Below, piece by piece: positions 1 to 9,340 of a DNA stretch of 42,812 nucleotides (within the stretch, counting starts at the first letter, position 1; every line of letters begins with the position of its first letter). The translations under genes and the position numbers were made by a program. The stretch comes from Chlorobiota bacterium. Lineage in GTDB: Bacteria > Bacteroidota > Bacteroidia > Bacteroidales > F082. A model generated the notes under the pieces. The model did no database searches, had not been told where the DNA came from, and was given only the letters and a program-made list of their open reading frames with translations. The DNA lies in assembly GCA_030596395.1 (NCBI GenBank), contig JAUVKF010000023.1:1-42812 (forward strand). The letters are read 5' to 3'.

Positions 1-477
1 TGACAGACTGCTACGAAAGTTTAACCAACAACTCAAGAAGAAGGGTATTATGCTAAAGGAAGGAAAAGCAAAAGTAGATGCTTCACTTACCGGCACGCCG
101 TTGAGTCCAAAAGGGAAAAAGCAGTACGAACTGGCAACAGATAGAGAAGAAGATAACAGGGATGAATCAGACAAGCAAAGAAGAAAGAAGTTCTTACTGA
201 TAAAGGCTACAAAGTTCCAAAGAACGATGAATATCTGAAAAAACACATGGTCAGCACGTGATGGAAGCCATAGCCTACAATTTAAAACGAGCACCAGGAC
301 TTGTGATGGTGAGGTGTGTCCAATAGCGGGAAAAATGCGATAAAAGCCTGTAAAACAGGAGTTAACGCAAAATCGTAACGAATAAAAAGTAAAAAACCAG
401 TTAGAAATTAGAAAAAAGGTCATAAAATAAGTGAAAAATTACAAAGGAAAATATCTGGCTGGTTTTGCAAAGGTCTC
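1..477 (+). mobile_element. Decayed 3' part of an IS5-type insertion sequence
   Basis: The segment holds a broken transposase reading frame followed by a 150-base tail that ends in a candidate terminal repeat, GGTTTTGCAAAGGTCTC, at 461-477. Read on the minus strand it starts GAGACCTTTGCAAAA, which resembles the terminal inverted repeats of IS5-type elements as I remember them. The left end lies outside the window, so the inverted repeat cannot be matched. The element is dead here because the transposase has lost internal parts. A small CCTGT/ACAGG stem lies at 346-360 in the tail. Confidence 0.65.
2..326 (+). pseudogene. IS5-family transposase remnant, at least two internal deletions
   Basis: Three pieces of one transposase are visible in different frames. 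Piece 1 (from base 2, through the ATG at 50) contains KGKKQYELATDREEDNRDES, typical of IS5-family DDE transposases. Piece 2, in another frame around 186-235, reads EVLTDKGYKVPKNDEYLKK, the region after the second catalytic Asp. Piece 3 (about 243-326) reads THGQHVMEAIAYNLKRAPGL and then ends at TAG; it is the conserved C-terminal helix. The stretches between the pieces, including the catalytic Glu region, are missing, so no active enzyme can be made. The family call is by motif recognition; the subgroup is not certain. Confidence 0.75.
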
Positions 478-582
478 AGCTTGTAAGTTCAGATTCGGAT
501 TACATATCAATCAAACCTGAAGCCTGGAGGCTATTAACAATATTGGATTTTGAGAGCCAATTTTGAATTTCGGACCAGGCAC
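327..582. other. Non-coding remainder between IS remnant and tsaB
   Basis: AT-rich sequence covering the IS tail (to 477) and about 105 bases of flank before the tsaB stop codon. I see no ORF, RNA gene or strong terminator in it. Confidence 0.5.
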
Positions 583-1287
583 TTAGAATTTTAATCCTTT
601 TACTTTAGGAATCCCCGCTACAAAATCTTTCAAATAGAAAGGTTCGAAATATGCTACATCTTCAAATGATCCTTTCTTAAACTTCTCCTCGGCCAATTCA
701 CACAAAAATGAGGAGGAGGGATAAAACTCATTTAGAAACAGAGCATTTTTATTTTGGCCCAAAATGGGTTTGCATTTTTCTGCGCCATCACCGGCAAAAA
801 CTACCTTTTGTTTTTCCAACAATTCATCAAATGAATGCTCATCGATAATCTCTGCCCGGATTTCCTGTATTTCAACAAGTTTATGATTATAAACAGCGGT
901 GTAAACCTCCATCCTGCGTGCATCAATCATAGGGCAGAACAGGTAATTATCAGCCGTTTCACCCATCTTTTTGATCATCCCAAACGCCATTGCTTTAAGT
1001 GTGCCAATTGCAATCAGCGGCTTTTCGAGAGAATAGCAAAAACCTTTGGCGGTTGAAACCCCAATGCGTAGTCCGGTGTAAGAACCAGGGCCTTTGCTCA
1101 CCGCAATGGCGTCTAAATCTGTAAATGAAAATCCAGCACTTTTAATGACCTCTTGAGAGAATAGGGTAACGGATTCGGCATGTGCGTTTTTTATATGCGT
1201 TTCTTTTATTGCTTTTACTATTCCATCAACCGATAGTGCTACTGAACAGACACGTGTGGATGTTTCGATGTTTAAAATTTTCGTCAA
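583..1287 (-). CDS. tsaB: TsaB, tRNA threonylcarbamoyladenosine biosynthesis protein
   Basis: TsaB is the partner that binds TsaD in the complex making the universal t6A37 modification of ANN-reading tRNAs in the cytoplasm. The 234-residue product has the usual length. It opens with the ASKHA-type phosphate-1 strand ILNIETSTRVCSVALS (residues 4-19) and carries the hallmark KGPGSYTGLRIG (65-76); PMIDARRMEVYTAVYN (about 119-134) is the second lobe signature. Like other bacterial TsaB it lacks the metal-binding histidines of TsaD. The start is ATG at 1287, and a TATCTTTG -7 box lies about 28 bases upstream. The gene stands alone between the IS remnant and the efflux pair. Confidence 0.93.
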   Translation of the reverse strand: MTKILNIETSTRVCSVALSVDGIVKAIKETHIKNAHAESVTLFSQEVIKSAGFSFTDLDAIAVSKGPGSYTGLRIGVSTAKGFCYSLEKPLIAIGTLKAMAFGMIKKMGETADNYLFCPMIDARRMEVYTAVYNHKLVEIQEIRAEIIDEHSFDELLEKQKVVFAGDGAEKCKPILGQNKNALFLNEFYPSSSFLCELAEEKFKKGSFEDVAYFEPFYLKDFVAGIPKVKGLKF

Positions 1288-1314
1288 CGGTTTTGCGGAT
1301 TTTTATTTTGCAAG

Positions 1315-1322
1315 CAAAGATA
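1315..1322 (-). promoter_or_regulatory. Candidate -7 box for tsaB
   Basis: On the minus strand this reads TATCTTTG, matching the Bacteroidota TAnnTTTG -7 consensus, with 27 bases to the tsaB start. No convincing -33 TTTG is seen at the usual distance. Confidence 0.35.
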
Positions 1323-1349
1323 TCAGGATTATAAATCCATTGCCCTTAA

Positions 1350-1372
1350 CTTTCAGATTACAAATCTGAAAG
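1350..1372. terminator. 10-bp perfect hairpin between tsaB and hlyD
   Basis: CTTTCAGATT (1350-1359) and AATCTGAAAG (1363-1372) form a perfect 10-bp stem with a 3-base loop. It lies downstream of the hlyD stop (minus strand) and upstream of tsaB. It could end the tolC-hlyD transcript, but neither side has a good T-run. Confidence 0.35.
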
Positions 1373-1568
1373 AGCTTTGCATTTATAACTGTAACATCGA
1401 TTTTTTCCCCCTTTCCGCCTGCCAAAGCGAAGCGCCTGTCTAACTTCCCGTTGGTGCCTCAGAATTAAACGATTATTTAATTATCATTTCCGTTTCTGAC
1501 TGTGAACTGCCGATTGCTGACTACAAAGGTTTTGCTGGAAAGTACAGTTTTATAATGGACAGCAGGGG

Positions 1569-2930
1569 TTAATTCTCTTCTTTAAACAATTCTTCCTTTT
1601 TCACTTTTTCAACTGATTCTTTGTTTTTCAGTGTTTTTGAAACAGCCCTGTAAGGAGCAACAATAACTTCATCACCCTCGCTAACACCTTCTGTAATTTG
1701 AATAAATGTATTGTCTTGAATGCCGGTTTTTACCTCTGTTAAAATGGCCTTGTCATCATCAAAAAGAAAAACATACTCCTTAATATCTTCATCCTTTTTT
1801 TTGGTGTTATCATCACTTATTCTTTCTTCTTCTCTCTTTTCACGTGCAGTTTTGGTTCTGCCGGATGTGTCCGCACGCGTTGTAACTGCCTGAATAGAGA
1901 TGGTTAAAATATCATATTCCGTTTCGGTTTCAATTTCTACGGTTGACGACATACCTGGCCTGAAAGGAGAAGGGATAGGACTATCAGGTTTGACCAAATC
2001 CTCGTAAGAGTTCTTCAGCATCATGATTTTAACATCAAAATTGGTTACCTGATCTGTGGAAACACCCAGCGTATTGGCTGAAGTTGCTATTTCGGTTACA
2101 ATTCCTTTGAATTTTTTATCGAGGTAGGCATCAACTTCAATAACGGCAGTATCGAAAAGTGAAACCCTGACAATATCATTTTCATTCACTTCAACATTCA
2201 CTTCCAGAACATCCAGGTTTGCAATGCGCATTATTTCTGTTCCGGCCGAAAATTGCGAAGCCCCGGTTACCCGTTCACCGACTTCAATAGATAATTTTGA
2301 AACCGTCCCATCGTTGGGTGCATAAATGCTTGTTCTTTTCAAATTTTCTTTGGCTTCCTTTAACGAAGCCCTGGCGCTGCTCACCTGAAATTGTGCCGAT
2401 CTGTAATTTTCTTTTGCTGCTTCTACATCAGCCTGTGACACTTGATAAGAGGAGGTCGCCGCATCGAAATCAGCCTGTGAGATCACTTCTTTTTCAAAAA
2501 GTGTTTTACTTCTATCAAAATCAAGGCTGGCTTTTGTAAATTGTGCCTTGCTTTGTGTAATGCGTGCTTTTGCACTGGCTTCGTTTGCCTGGGTAGTTTT
2601 ATATGAAGCCTCTATCCTTTCATAATTGGAAATATAAATCTCAGGGTCTATTTTAGCAAGTTTTTTTCCTTTTTCAACAAAGTCGCCCTCTTTTACAAAT
2701 AATTCAACCACTTCTCCCGAAATATACGGACTGATTTTAATATCTTTTGCGGGCTGTATCTTTCCATTTGCAGAAACGGTCTCGATGATGGTGCGTAATT
2801 CTGCGGTTTCGGTTGCTACTTTAATGCTTTTTGAGCCTTTGCTTTTTTCAATAACTAATATAACCAGGACTATTACAACAATGACTGATCCAATAATCAG
2901 CCACAACTTTTTCTTTCGCGACATTGCCAT
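1569..2930 (-). CDS. Efflux periplasmic adaptor (HlyD/MacA type membrane-fusion protein)
   Basis: A 453-residue membrane-fusion protein that would bridge an inner-membrane pump and the TolC protein encoded just upstream. One membrane anchor is visible at residues 9-27 (LWLIIGSVIVVIVLVILVI). It is followed by a barrel-sandwich half (ISPYISGEVVELFVKEGDFV), a long Ala/Lys/Gln-rich coiled-coil hairpin (about 95-200) and the second half (IYAPNDGTVSKLSIEVGERV), then a beta-barrel and a charged C-terminus. It follows tolC with a 76-base gap, so the two are probably co-transcribed. A MacB-type ABC permease and ATPase usually follow in Bacteroidota, but here the next gene is tsaB. The substrate cannot be told. 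Confidence 0.88.
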   Translation of the reverse strand: MAMSRKKKLWLIIGSVIVVIVLVILVIEKSKGSKSIKVATETAELRTIIETVSANGKIQPAKDIKISPYISGEVVELFVKEGDFVEKGKKLAKIDPEIYISNYERIEASYKTTQANEASAKARITQSKAQFTKASLDFDRSKTLFEKEVISQADFDAATSSYQVSQADVEAAKENYRSAQFQVSSARASLKEAKENLKRTSIYAPNDGTVSKLSIEVGERVTGASQFSAGTEIMRIANLDVLEVNVEVNENDIVRVSLFDTAVIEVDAYLDKKFKGIVTEIATSANTLGVSTDQVTNFDVKIMMLKNSYEDLVKPDSPIPSPFRPGMSSTVEIETETEYDILTISIQAVTTRADTSGRTKTAREKREEERISDDNTKKKDEDIKEYVFLFDDDKAILTEVKTGIQDNTFIQITEGVSEGDEVIVAPYRAVSKTLKNKESVEKVKKEELFKEEN

Positions 2931-3006
2931 TTTAAATGTTTTTTGGTTGGTTGTTTTTCAGTCCTTAAAATTAATTTTAATTCCCGAACATTAATTAATT
3001 CTCTGA

Positions 3007-4386
3007 TCATTCAGTTTCTACCGCTGCAATATCAGTTAATGACAGGCTGCGGCCCAGGTAAAAGTCGAGGATTTTAACCTTGAAAATATAATCATATTTG
3101 GATGACGCAAGCTCAGATTCCGCATTGTTCATCTGTATTTTAGATACATTGTAGTCGGTTGAAGTAACCATGCCCACATTCAATTTTTCTTCGGTATATT
3201 TAAACGCCTCTCTAAATGATTCTACTGATTTAAATCGTGCAACATATGTTTGATAGGCAGCAACGGCATCCGCATAAGCCTGTTCAATGTTTTTACGCAA
3301 TACATTCTTTTCATTTTCAAGGTTCAAATCTGCTATTTCCTTATAAATTCTTGATTTTTGAACATTTGTAGTCACCTGGTATCCATTAAAAATTGGGATA
3401 GCAAGTCCAATAAACAATCCACCATTACGATTATCCTTAAACTGCTGATCGAACGGTACTATCGGGCTGTCAGGATCAAGAAAGTCCGTATAGATCCTAT
3501 TGGAGTAATTCGTTCCAAATTGTCCGGTAGCATATAAGCGGGGGCTATGGTATCCTTTGGCTCTTGCAAAACTTCTTTCAGCACTATTTACCCGGTATTC
3601 TGCACTTTTTATTTCGGGCATTATTCCTAATGAAGTATTGAAGATCATCTCGGGAGGAAGTAAAGTTGGCGTACCCGTAATTTCTAATTTTGGTTTTTCG
3701 ATATCGAATTCATTATTTGCTTCCAGGTCAAGCAATTGCATCAAATCAAGATAGGCCAGCATCATGTTATTCTTTGCACTGATCAGGTTTGCTTCTTCAC
3801 TGGCTCCCTGAGCCTGAATATCATACAAATTGCCTTTGGCAACTGCACCGGCTTCTACTTGCTTACCAATCCTGTCAACCTGTTCGTTTGTTATATCAAC
3901 CTGTCGTTGGGCATTATTTACTAATTCCAAATTAAACAAAATAGAAAGATAAGACGCAGCAATGTATAGTGACATATCGTTTCTGATCTTATCTGAATCG
4001 TATTTTTTTGCCAGGTAATCAAAATGTTTTTGTTTGATATTATTTACTTGTTGTAATCCCTGAAATAAGGTTACATCAGCATTAAGGCCAAAAAATGTTT
4101 GATTTGATTGTTGTGTAGAGTAGATATTGGTCTGAGGGTCAGGCGATCTTCCCCATCCAAAATTCTGGCCAACCGAAGCATTAAATGAGGGTATCAGATT
4201 TACCTTACTTTGATGTAAATCCCTGTTAGCACTTTCAACTTCCAGAATGCTTTGTTTGATTTGAATGTTGTTTTCGTTAGCGTAAGTAATACATTTTTCC
4301 AGCGACCACAAATCCTGTGCTACTACATTCAGGCTGAAAATAACCATGCCTAAAAGAGTTAGTATTAGTAAGTTTGTTTTGTTCAT
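3007..4386 (-). CDS. TolC family outer membrane efflux protein
   Basis: A 459-residue outer-membrane channel of the TolC/OEP family. It has a signal peptide (MNKTNLLILTLLGMVIFSLN, cleavage after VVAQ), then two similar halves of long amphipathic helices rich in Gln, Asn, Ala and Ser. SVGQNFGWGRSPDP and ATGQFGTNYSNRIYTDF look like the outer-membrane beta segments, one in each half. Length fits the family. It is the first gene of the efflux pair; a TACTTTTG -7 box lies about 50 bases upstream of its ATG. Confidence 0.9.
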   Translation of the reverse strand: MNKTNLLILTLLGMVIFSLNVVAQDLWSLEKCITYANENNIQIKQSILEVESANRDLHQSKVNLIPSFNASVGQNFGWGRSPDPQTNIYSTQQSNQTFFGLNADVTLFQGLQQVNNIKQKHFDYLAKKYDSDKIRNDMSLYIAASYLSILFNLELVNNAQRQVDITNEQVDRIGKQVEAGAVAKGNLYDIQAQGASEEANLISAKNNMMLAYLDLMQLLDLEANNEFDIEKPKLEITGTPTLLPPEMIFNTSLGIMPEIKSAEYRVNSAERSFARAKGYHSPRLYATGQFGTNYSNRIYTDFLDPDSPIVPFDQQFKDNRNGGLFIGLAIPIFNGYQVTTNVQKSRIYKEIADLNLENEKNVLRKNIEQAYADAVAAYQTYVARFKSVESFREAFKYTEEKLNVGMVTSTDYNVSKIQMNNAESELASSKYDYIFKVKILDFYLGRSLSLTDIAAVETE

Positions 4387-4435
4387 TGATTTGTTTTTTG
4401 GTATTATGGCTATTGGTTTATCTAAAAGCGTGCCA

Positions 4436-4443
4436 CAAAAGTA
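4436..4443 (-). promoter_or_regulatory. Candidate -7 box for tolC-hlyD
   Basis: The minus strand reads TACTTTTG, a match to TAnnTTTG, 49 bases before the tolC ATG. A TTG lies 23 bases further upstream, slightly more than the usual 19-21 spacing. Confidence 0.4.
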
Positions 4444-4617
4444 AACATTTGATTATCAATATTGTTCAAGGCTATAATGAAAACCCTTTTTTCGTTGTTG
4501 TTCAGTTAAATACAGCGAATGTTCGTATCCGAACAGACAACCTGAGAGATCAAAAATAAAAATCAGTAATATTTGGCAAGAAAAAGACCACCATCAACCG
4601 AATCAACAGGAAATCTA

Positions 4618-4625
4618 TATCTTTG
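4618..4625 (+). promoter_or_regulatory. Candidate -7 box for the M1 peptidase gene
   Basis: TATCTTTG matches TAnnTTTG and ends 21 bases before ATG 4647. It overlaps an in-frame TTG at 4623, which argues that the ATG and not the TTG is the start. No clear -33 box. Confidence 0.4.
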
Positions 4626-4646
4626 CTGATCAACATTTTAATAATT

Positions 4647-6962
4647 ATGAAGAGGTTATTAATACCATTGTTTTTATTATTGCTGAATCATCTCGTTATC
4701 GCCCAATATCAGGACAACGGAATTGGCGATACCATTCATGTAATTCATTATAACATTCATCTGAATGAGATTGATACTGATGATCATACAATAACTGCAT
4801 TTACCGAACTAAGCTTACATCCACTGGTTGATGATCTGCAAAGCATCCCACTGGAATTAAAAGACCTGGTTGTTGATTCAACACTTGTGAATGGTGCAAG
4901 TCATTCCTTTTTACATGAAGGCGAAACACTCAGAATAAACCTTTCATCACAAGCAGGAATAAATGATACTTTAACCATCACTGTTTTCTATCAGGGCGAA
5001 CCATTTCACGAAGGTTGGGGCGGATTTCATTTTGATGGTGATTATGCATACAACCTGGGTGTTGGATTTGTTTCAATACCGCATAACCTGGGAAAAACAT
5101 GGTTCCCCTGTGTGGATGATTTTACCGATCGCGCGACCTATGATTTTTATGTAGTTGCCGACAGCGATAAAAAAGCCATCTGCGGCGGCACATTGATAGA
5201 TACGCTGGATAACGGTAACGGAACAAAAACATGGCACTGGAGATTAGCACATCCAATACCCACATACCTTGCATCGGTAGCAGTTGGTAATTATATGCTT
5301 TATGCTGACGAATTTTTTGGTTTGCATGACACTTTGCCGATTCACATTTATACGCGCCCACAGGAAATCAATAAAGTTGCTGGGTCATTTATCCACCTGA
5401 AAGAAATATTACAGTGGTATGAAGAACATTTCGGCCCATACCCTTTCAGCAGAGTGGGTTACACGGGAACAGATCAAGGTGCTATGGAACATGCCACCAA
5501 TATTGCTTATCCACACTTTGCATTCAATGGCAATACTTCATATGAATCGTTGTACACGCATGAACTGGCCCATATGTGGTTTGGTGATAAGGTAACCTGC
5601 TCCTCGGCAGAAGATATGTGGCTGAATGAAGGCTGGGCAACTTTTTGTGAAATTTACTATCTGAATGATCTTTACAGTTATGAAGATTATATCAACAAAA
5701 TGAGGTATGCACACAAGGAAATGTTGCGCATGGCTCACAGAAAAGATAATGGCTATTATGCCTTGAATAATATTCCACAGGAATACACTTATGGCAAACA
5801 TGCCTATGATAAGGGCGGATCTGTTACAAATACTTTACGTGGATACCTTGGTGATTCATTATTTTTTAATACAATGACTGAGTTTCTCAATCATTTTGAA
5901 TATCAGTCGGTTTCATCGGAAGACCTACGGGATTTTTTGACAAATCACACAGGTATTGACATGACTGCATTTTTTGATGCATGGGTTATGACACCGGGGA
6001 CTCCTCATTTTTCGATCGATTCGACAAAAATAACCGAAGGTGATGCAAGTTTTATGGTTGACATCTGGTTAAGACAAAGGTATAAAGGAGCTGACTTTTT
6101 TGCTGACGACAATATTCTGGAAGTAAGTTTTGTTGATCAGGATTTTTCATTTTATACTGATACTATTCACTTTTCGGGTGAAACCGGACATTCAGTAAAA
6201 TACATTGAATTTGAACCCAAAGCTGTATTCCTGGATGCGCTTGAGAAAATCGGTGATGCCACAACCGACTATTATCAGTTTTTTACCACGTCTGATGAAT
6301 ATTCATTTGAAGACACTTATTTTAAATGTGAAATTCAAGAGTTGTCGGACAGCGTGCTGATGAGAGTAACTCATCACTGGGTTGCACCCGATAGTGTAAA
6401 AACCCCTGTTATAGGCCTGAAACTTTCACCAAACAGGTATTGGAAAATTGAGGGTATTTATCCGGAAGATATTTTGATACAAGGCAAGTTTAAATACAGC
6501 TTCGCCAGTTATCTAGATGATGAATTAATTTTATCTGATAACGATTCAGTGGTTTTGTTGTACCGAGAAAATACCTGGGATGACTGGCATGAAATACCAC
6601 AAACAAGAAGTACTAACTGGAAGTATGGATGGATTGTTACCGAAACCCTGCCAACTGGCGAATACACACTGGCAGTATGGGATAAAATAATTGTAAATAC
6701 CAATTATAAACCAGATGATAATATTGTCAGTATTTACCCGAATCCTTCACGAGGTAAGCTAAATTTCGAATTTGCAAAAAGGAGCAAATACAACATTGTG
6801 ATTTACGATGTTAAAGGCGCCCAACTCGACCAGTTTGTTATTAACGGAAAATCAAAATCATGGAAATGGAATGATGAATTTGCTTTCACCGGGGTTGTTT
6901 TTATCCATGTGTATGAAGGACGTGATTTATTGACGGTTAAAAAGCTGGTGTTTACAAAGTGA
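4647..6962 (+). CDS. Secreted M1 family aminopeptidase with T9SS sorting domain
   Basis: A zinc metallopeptidase of 771 residues exported to the cell surface or medium. The signal peptide is MKRLLIPLFLLLLNHLVIAQ. The N-terminal beta saddle is followed by the substrate motif GAMEH (278-282; GAMEN in most M1 enzymes), the zinc site HELAH (305-309) with the third ligand Glu in NEGWAT (328), and a Tyr near 388 (YGKHAYDKGG). The last ~85 residues are a T9SS type-A sorting domain starting IYPNPSRGKLNFEF. ATG 4647 is chosen over an in-frame TTG at 4623 because the signal peptide begins there and the -7 box overlaps the TTG. It is convergent with the beta-helix gene. Confidence 0.92.
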   Translation: MKRLLIPLFLLLLNHLVIAQYQDNGIGDTIHVIHYNIHLNEIDTDDHTITAFTELSLHPLVDDLQSIPLELKDLVVDSTLVNGASHSFLHEGETLRINLSSQAGINDTLTITVFYQGEPFHEGWGGFHFDGDYAYNLGVGFVSIPHNLGKTWFPCVDDFTDRATYDFYVVADSDKKAICGGTLIDTLDNGNGTKTWHWRLAHPIPTYLASVAVGNYMLYADEFFGLHDTLPIHIYTRPQEINKVAGSFIHLKEILQWYEEHFGPYPFSRVGYTGTDQGAMEHATNIAYPHFAFNGNTSYESLYTHELAHMWFGDKVTCSSAEDMWLNEGWATFCEIYYLNDLYSYEDYINKMRYAHKEMLRMAHRKDNGYYALNNIPQEYTYGKHAYDKGGSVTNTLRGYLGDSLFFNTMTEFLNHFEYQSVSSEDLRDFLTNHTGIDMTAFFDAWVMTPGTPHFSIDSTKITEGDASFMVDIWLRQRYKGADFFADDNILEVSFVDQDFSFYTDTIHFSGETGHSVKYIEFEPKAVFLDALEKIGDATTDYYQFFTTSDEYSFEDTYFKCEIQELSDSVLMRVTHHWVAPDSVKTPVIGLKLSPNRYWKIEGIYPEDILIQGKFKYSFASYLDDELILSDNDSVVLLYRENTWDDWHEIPQTRSTNWKYGWIVTETLPTGEYTLAVWDKIIVNTNYKPDDNIVSIYPNPSRGKLNFEFAKRSKYNIVIYDVKGAQLDQFVINGKSKSWKWNDEFAFTGVVFIHVYEGRDLLTVKKLVFTK

Positions 6963-6985
6963 CAGCAGAAAGTGCTCTGTCATTT
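6960..6985 (+). terminator. Candidate terminator after the M1 peptidase gene
   Basis: TGACAG (6960-6965, containing the stop codon) pairs with CTGTCA (6977-6982), followed by TTTTACAC. It is a short 6-bp stem between two convergent genes. Confidence 0.4.
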
Positions 6986-6997
6986 TACACTTCTTTA

Positions 6998-8428
6998 TTA
7001 TTTTTTCAATACAACTTTACGAATACTCCGGGCATTGGATTCTGAAAGCATCTCTAAAAAGTAAATTCCATCCTCAAAAGAAGAGATGTCAATGACCACC
7101 TGTTTTGACGCAACAACCTTTTGGTGCCAAATTGTTTTACCTGAAATATCAATCAATCTTATCCTTTTAATACTTAATCCATTCCTGATATACAGCATTC
7201 CTTTTGTGGGATTGGGATACACTTTAGTGAATATTAAATTTTCCGGCTTAACGCCCGTGGTCATCCCGTATTCATAACAACCCATGTCGGGAGCCGTATT
7301 GACATATTCGTCAGTCTCCATATCAACAACGGTAATTGTATCATTATAGGCATCAACAATTGTAAGCGAATCGATACCTGTATCAATACAGGGCGAAGTT
7401 TCCAAAAGATGAAAATCCCCGGCATCTTCATCAACAAACCGGGCATCAACATTGATGTTGTTGTCCCCCTCTGCGCCATCCGGAAAAGGTGTATTACAAT
7501 AATTAACTTCCGCATAACCGAAATCAAGATAAATATTGCTGCTGTAAGCACCTGGATTGTTGTAAATAATGCAATTGGTAAAAGAGGCATCGGAAAACAC
7601 AATATTAACGCCCCCGCCATCACCACCTGTGGCATGGTTATCAAACAAGGTGCAATTCACAAGCCTGATCCTTGCACTATATCCCTCAATAAATACAGCG
7701 CCCCCGCTTGAATAGCTCGTAACATTTCCTGTAAACAAACTTCGATAAATCCTGGTATCGTAACAACCATATAAACAAATGGCTCCTCCTCCATACAAAA
7801 CCGTATTGTTGAGAAACAGGCATTTCTCAATGTTTAAACCTGTATCGCCCGTTAGTTTTATGGCTCCCCCTTCGCCATAGGAATGATTAGCAATAAAAGT
7901 GCAATTTATTATCTGTGTGTCAGATGTAGTATTGATTCCGTAAATAGCACCTCCCATGCCATTTTCGTCACCGGTAGCCTCGTTATTAATAAACAAGCAA
8001 TGGTCAATAATGGCATCAGAGCCATTCATCATGATACCACCACCATGTTGGTCAGGATAGTTGCTTCCGCTTGTTATACCATATTCTACGCGGCAATAGA
8101 CGAATTCATTCACACTTTGTGTTTCGTCAAGCCGGATACCATGCCAACCGGTAGCAGGATCATCGGTTGTAAAAAAGATACTGTCGGTTTCCGTACCCAG
8201 AGCCTGCAGGTTTCCATTTACAGTCAATTTAAAATATCCCTGAAAATTAACTGTAACACCTGCCTCAATGATCAGATTTTCTCCTGACGGAACTATCACA
8301 TCATCTGTTACCAGGTAAGGTGAACCGGAGCTAGTCCATGTACCTGTCTGATTGCCGTTTACCTCGGTTTGGGAAAAGATGCCGGACGATATGATAACCA
8401 ATAGGATAAGTAAGTAAATTTTTTTCAT
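6998..8428 (-). CDS. Secreted right-handed beta-helix protein with T9SS sorting domain
   Basis: A 476-residue exported protein. The signal peptide is MKKIYLLILLVIISSGIFSQ. The middle (about 90-320) consists of beta-helix rungs with repeated N-C-x-F/L patterns and glycine-rich turns such as HGGGIMMNGSDAIIDHCLF, GEGGAIKLTGDTGLNIEKC and SSGGAVFIEGYSARIRLVN, as in pectate-lyase-like or choice-of-anchor proteins. No catalytic residues can be assigned. The C-terminal ~75 residues (VYPNPTKGMLYIRNG to KVVLKK) are a T9SS sorting domain. It may bind or cleave polysaccharide or be a surface adhesin; this is not decided by the sequence. Confidence 0.85.
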   Translation of the reverse strand: MKKIYLLILLVIISSGIFSQTEVNGNQTGTWTSSGSPYLVTDDVIVPSGENLIIEAGVTVNFQGYFKLTVNGNLQALGTETDSIFFTTDDPATGWHGIRLDETQSVNEFVYCRVEYGITSGSNYPDQHGGGIMMNGSDAIIDHCLFINNEATGDENGMGGAIYGINTTSDTQIINCTFIANHSYGEGGAIKLTGDTGLNIEKCLFLNNTVLYGGGAICLYGCYDTRIYRSLFTGNVTSYSSGGAVFIEGYSARIRLVNCTLFDNHATGGDGGGVNIVFSDASFTNCIIYNNPGAYSSNIYLDFGYAEVNYCNTPFPDGAEGDNNINVDARFVDEDAGDFHLLETSPCIDTGIDSLTIVDAYNDTITVVDMETDEYVNTAPDMGCYEYGMTTGVKPENLIFTKVYPNPTKGMLYIRNGLSIKRIRLIDISGKTIWHQKVVASKQVVIDISSFEDGIYFLEMLSESNARSIRKVVLKK

Positions 8429-8568
8429 ATTCGTAGAAAATTTAAGAATTAATAAAAGGCAATTTTAGCAAAGTTTTCTAAATGTAAAAATACAAAAACC
8501 ATACTTTTACTACATTCTAAAATTGTTTTAAACAGTATTGTTTGAATCACACTAAAATAGCTTTCATC

Positions 8569-9261
8569 ATGATTACCCCCGATTATCTTCAGGAACTGGA
8601 AAAGGCACTCGTTGAAAATGCCAATCCTGATACCGCCGTAAAGATGAAGAAGTATATGAAAGACCATTTTGAGTTTTTCGGTATTCCTTCTCCGCTAAGG
8701 AAAGAATTGCTAAGAGAACACCTTAAAACTGTGGGCCATATCTCTGGCAACCGGACAGAAGAAATTGCGAAGTGGTGCTGGTGGGCCCCGCAACGGGAGT
8801 GGCAATACCTGTCAATGGAAATGCTGGGACGGCAAGCCAACAAGGCTGACATAGGATTGATTTCCTTATATGAATATTTAATTACATCAAAATCGTGGTG
8901 GGATACGGTGGATTTTATTGCAATACATCTGCTTGGTTCTTATTTCAACAAATTCCCGGATCAAATCGAAAATATAACCAATAAGTGGATGGCTTCGGGG
9001 AATATATGGCTGCACCGAACCTGCATACTATTCCAGTTAAAATACAAGGCCAAAACCAATACCGGTTTACTTGAAAATTTTATTGAACCATTGACAGCAT
9101 CCAAAGAATTTTTCATACGTAAAGCAATTGGCTGGGCTTTGAGGGAATACTCGAAAACAAATCCCGATTACGTAATACAATTTGTTAATACTCATCAACT
9201 TTCAGGACTCAGTGAGCGTGAAGCTTTGAAATGGATGAAAAACAAGTCAATCATTAATTGA
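8569..9261 (+). CDS. DNA alkylation repair protein, AlkD-like HEAT-repeat
   Basis: A 230-residue all-helical protein of the AlkD family, which excises bulky or positively charged N3/N7-alkylated bases without base flipping. Family marks are the N-terminal FFGIPSPLRKEL, the central WWAPQREWQYLSMEML and SWWDTVDFIAIHLLG (Trp and Asp of the DNA-facing groove), and RKAIGWALREYSKTNPDYV near the C-terminus. The frame extends to a TTG at 8542, but ATG 8569 gives the usual N-terminus (MITPDYLQELEKAL). It is a single gene divergent from the beta-helix gene. Activity is inferred from the family. Confidence 0.87.
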   Translation: MITPDYLQELEKALVENANPDTAVKMKKYMKDHFEFFGIPSPLRKELLREHLKTVGHISGNRTEEIAKWCWWAPQREWQYLSMEMLGRQANKADIGLISLYEYLITSKSWWDTVDFIAIHLLGSYFNKFPDQIENITNKWMASGNIWLHRTCILFQLKYKAKTNTGLLENFIEPLTASKEFFIRKAIGWALREYSKTNPDYVIQFVNTHQLSGLSEREALKWMKNKSIIN

Positions 9262-9324
9262 ACTCCTTCCCACTATTTTTATTAATTCAACATTTTCAGT
9301 CCATCTTTTGAAGTGCTAATTTTC

Positions 9325-9332
9325 TACATTTG
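9325..9332 (+). promoter_or_regulatory. Candidate -7 box for the serine hydrolase gene
   Basis: TACATTTG matches TAnnTTTG exactly and ends only 8 bases before ATG 9341, so the transcript would have almost no leader. No -33 box at normal spacing; a TTTG is present but only 14 bases away. Confidence 0.4.
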
Positions 9333-9340
9333 CGCTTTTT

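Noticed and set aside
7261..7711. Frames of 127 (minus) and 100 (plus) residues inside the beta-helix gene
   Set aside because: Shadows of the real gene, which has a signal peptide and a T9SS domain in its own frame.
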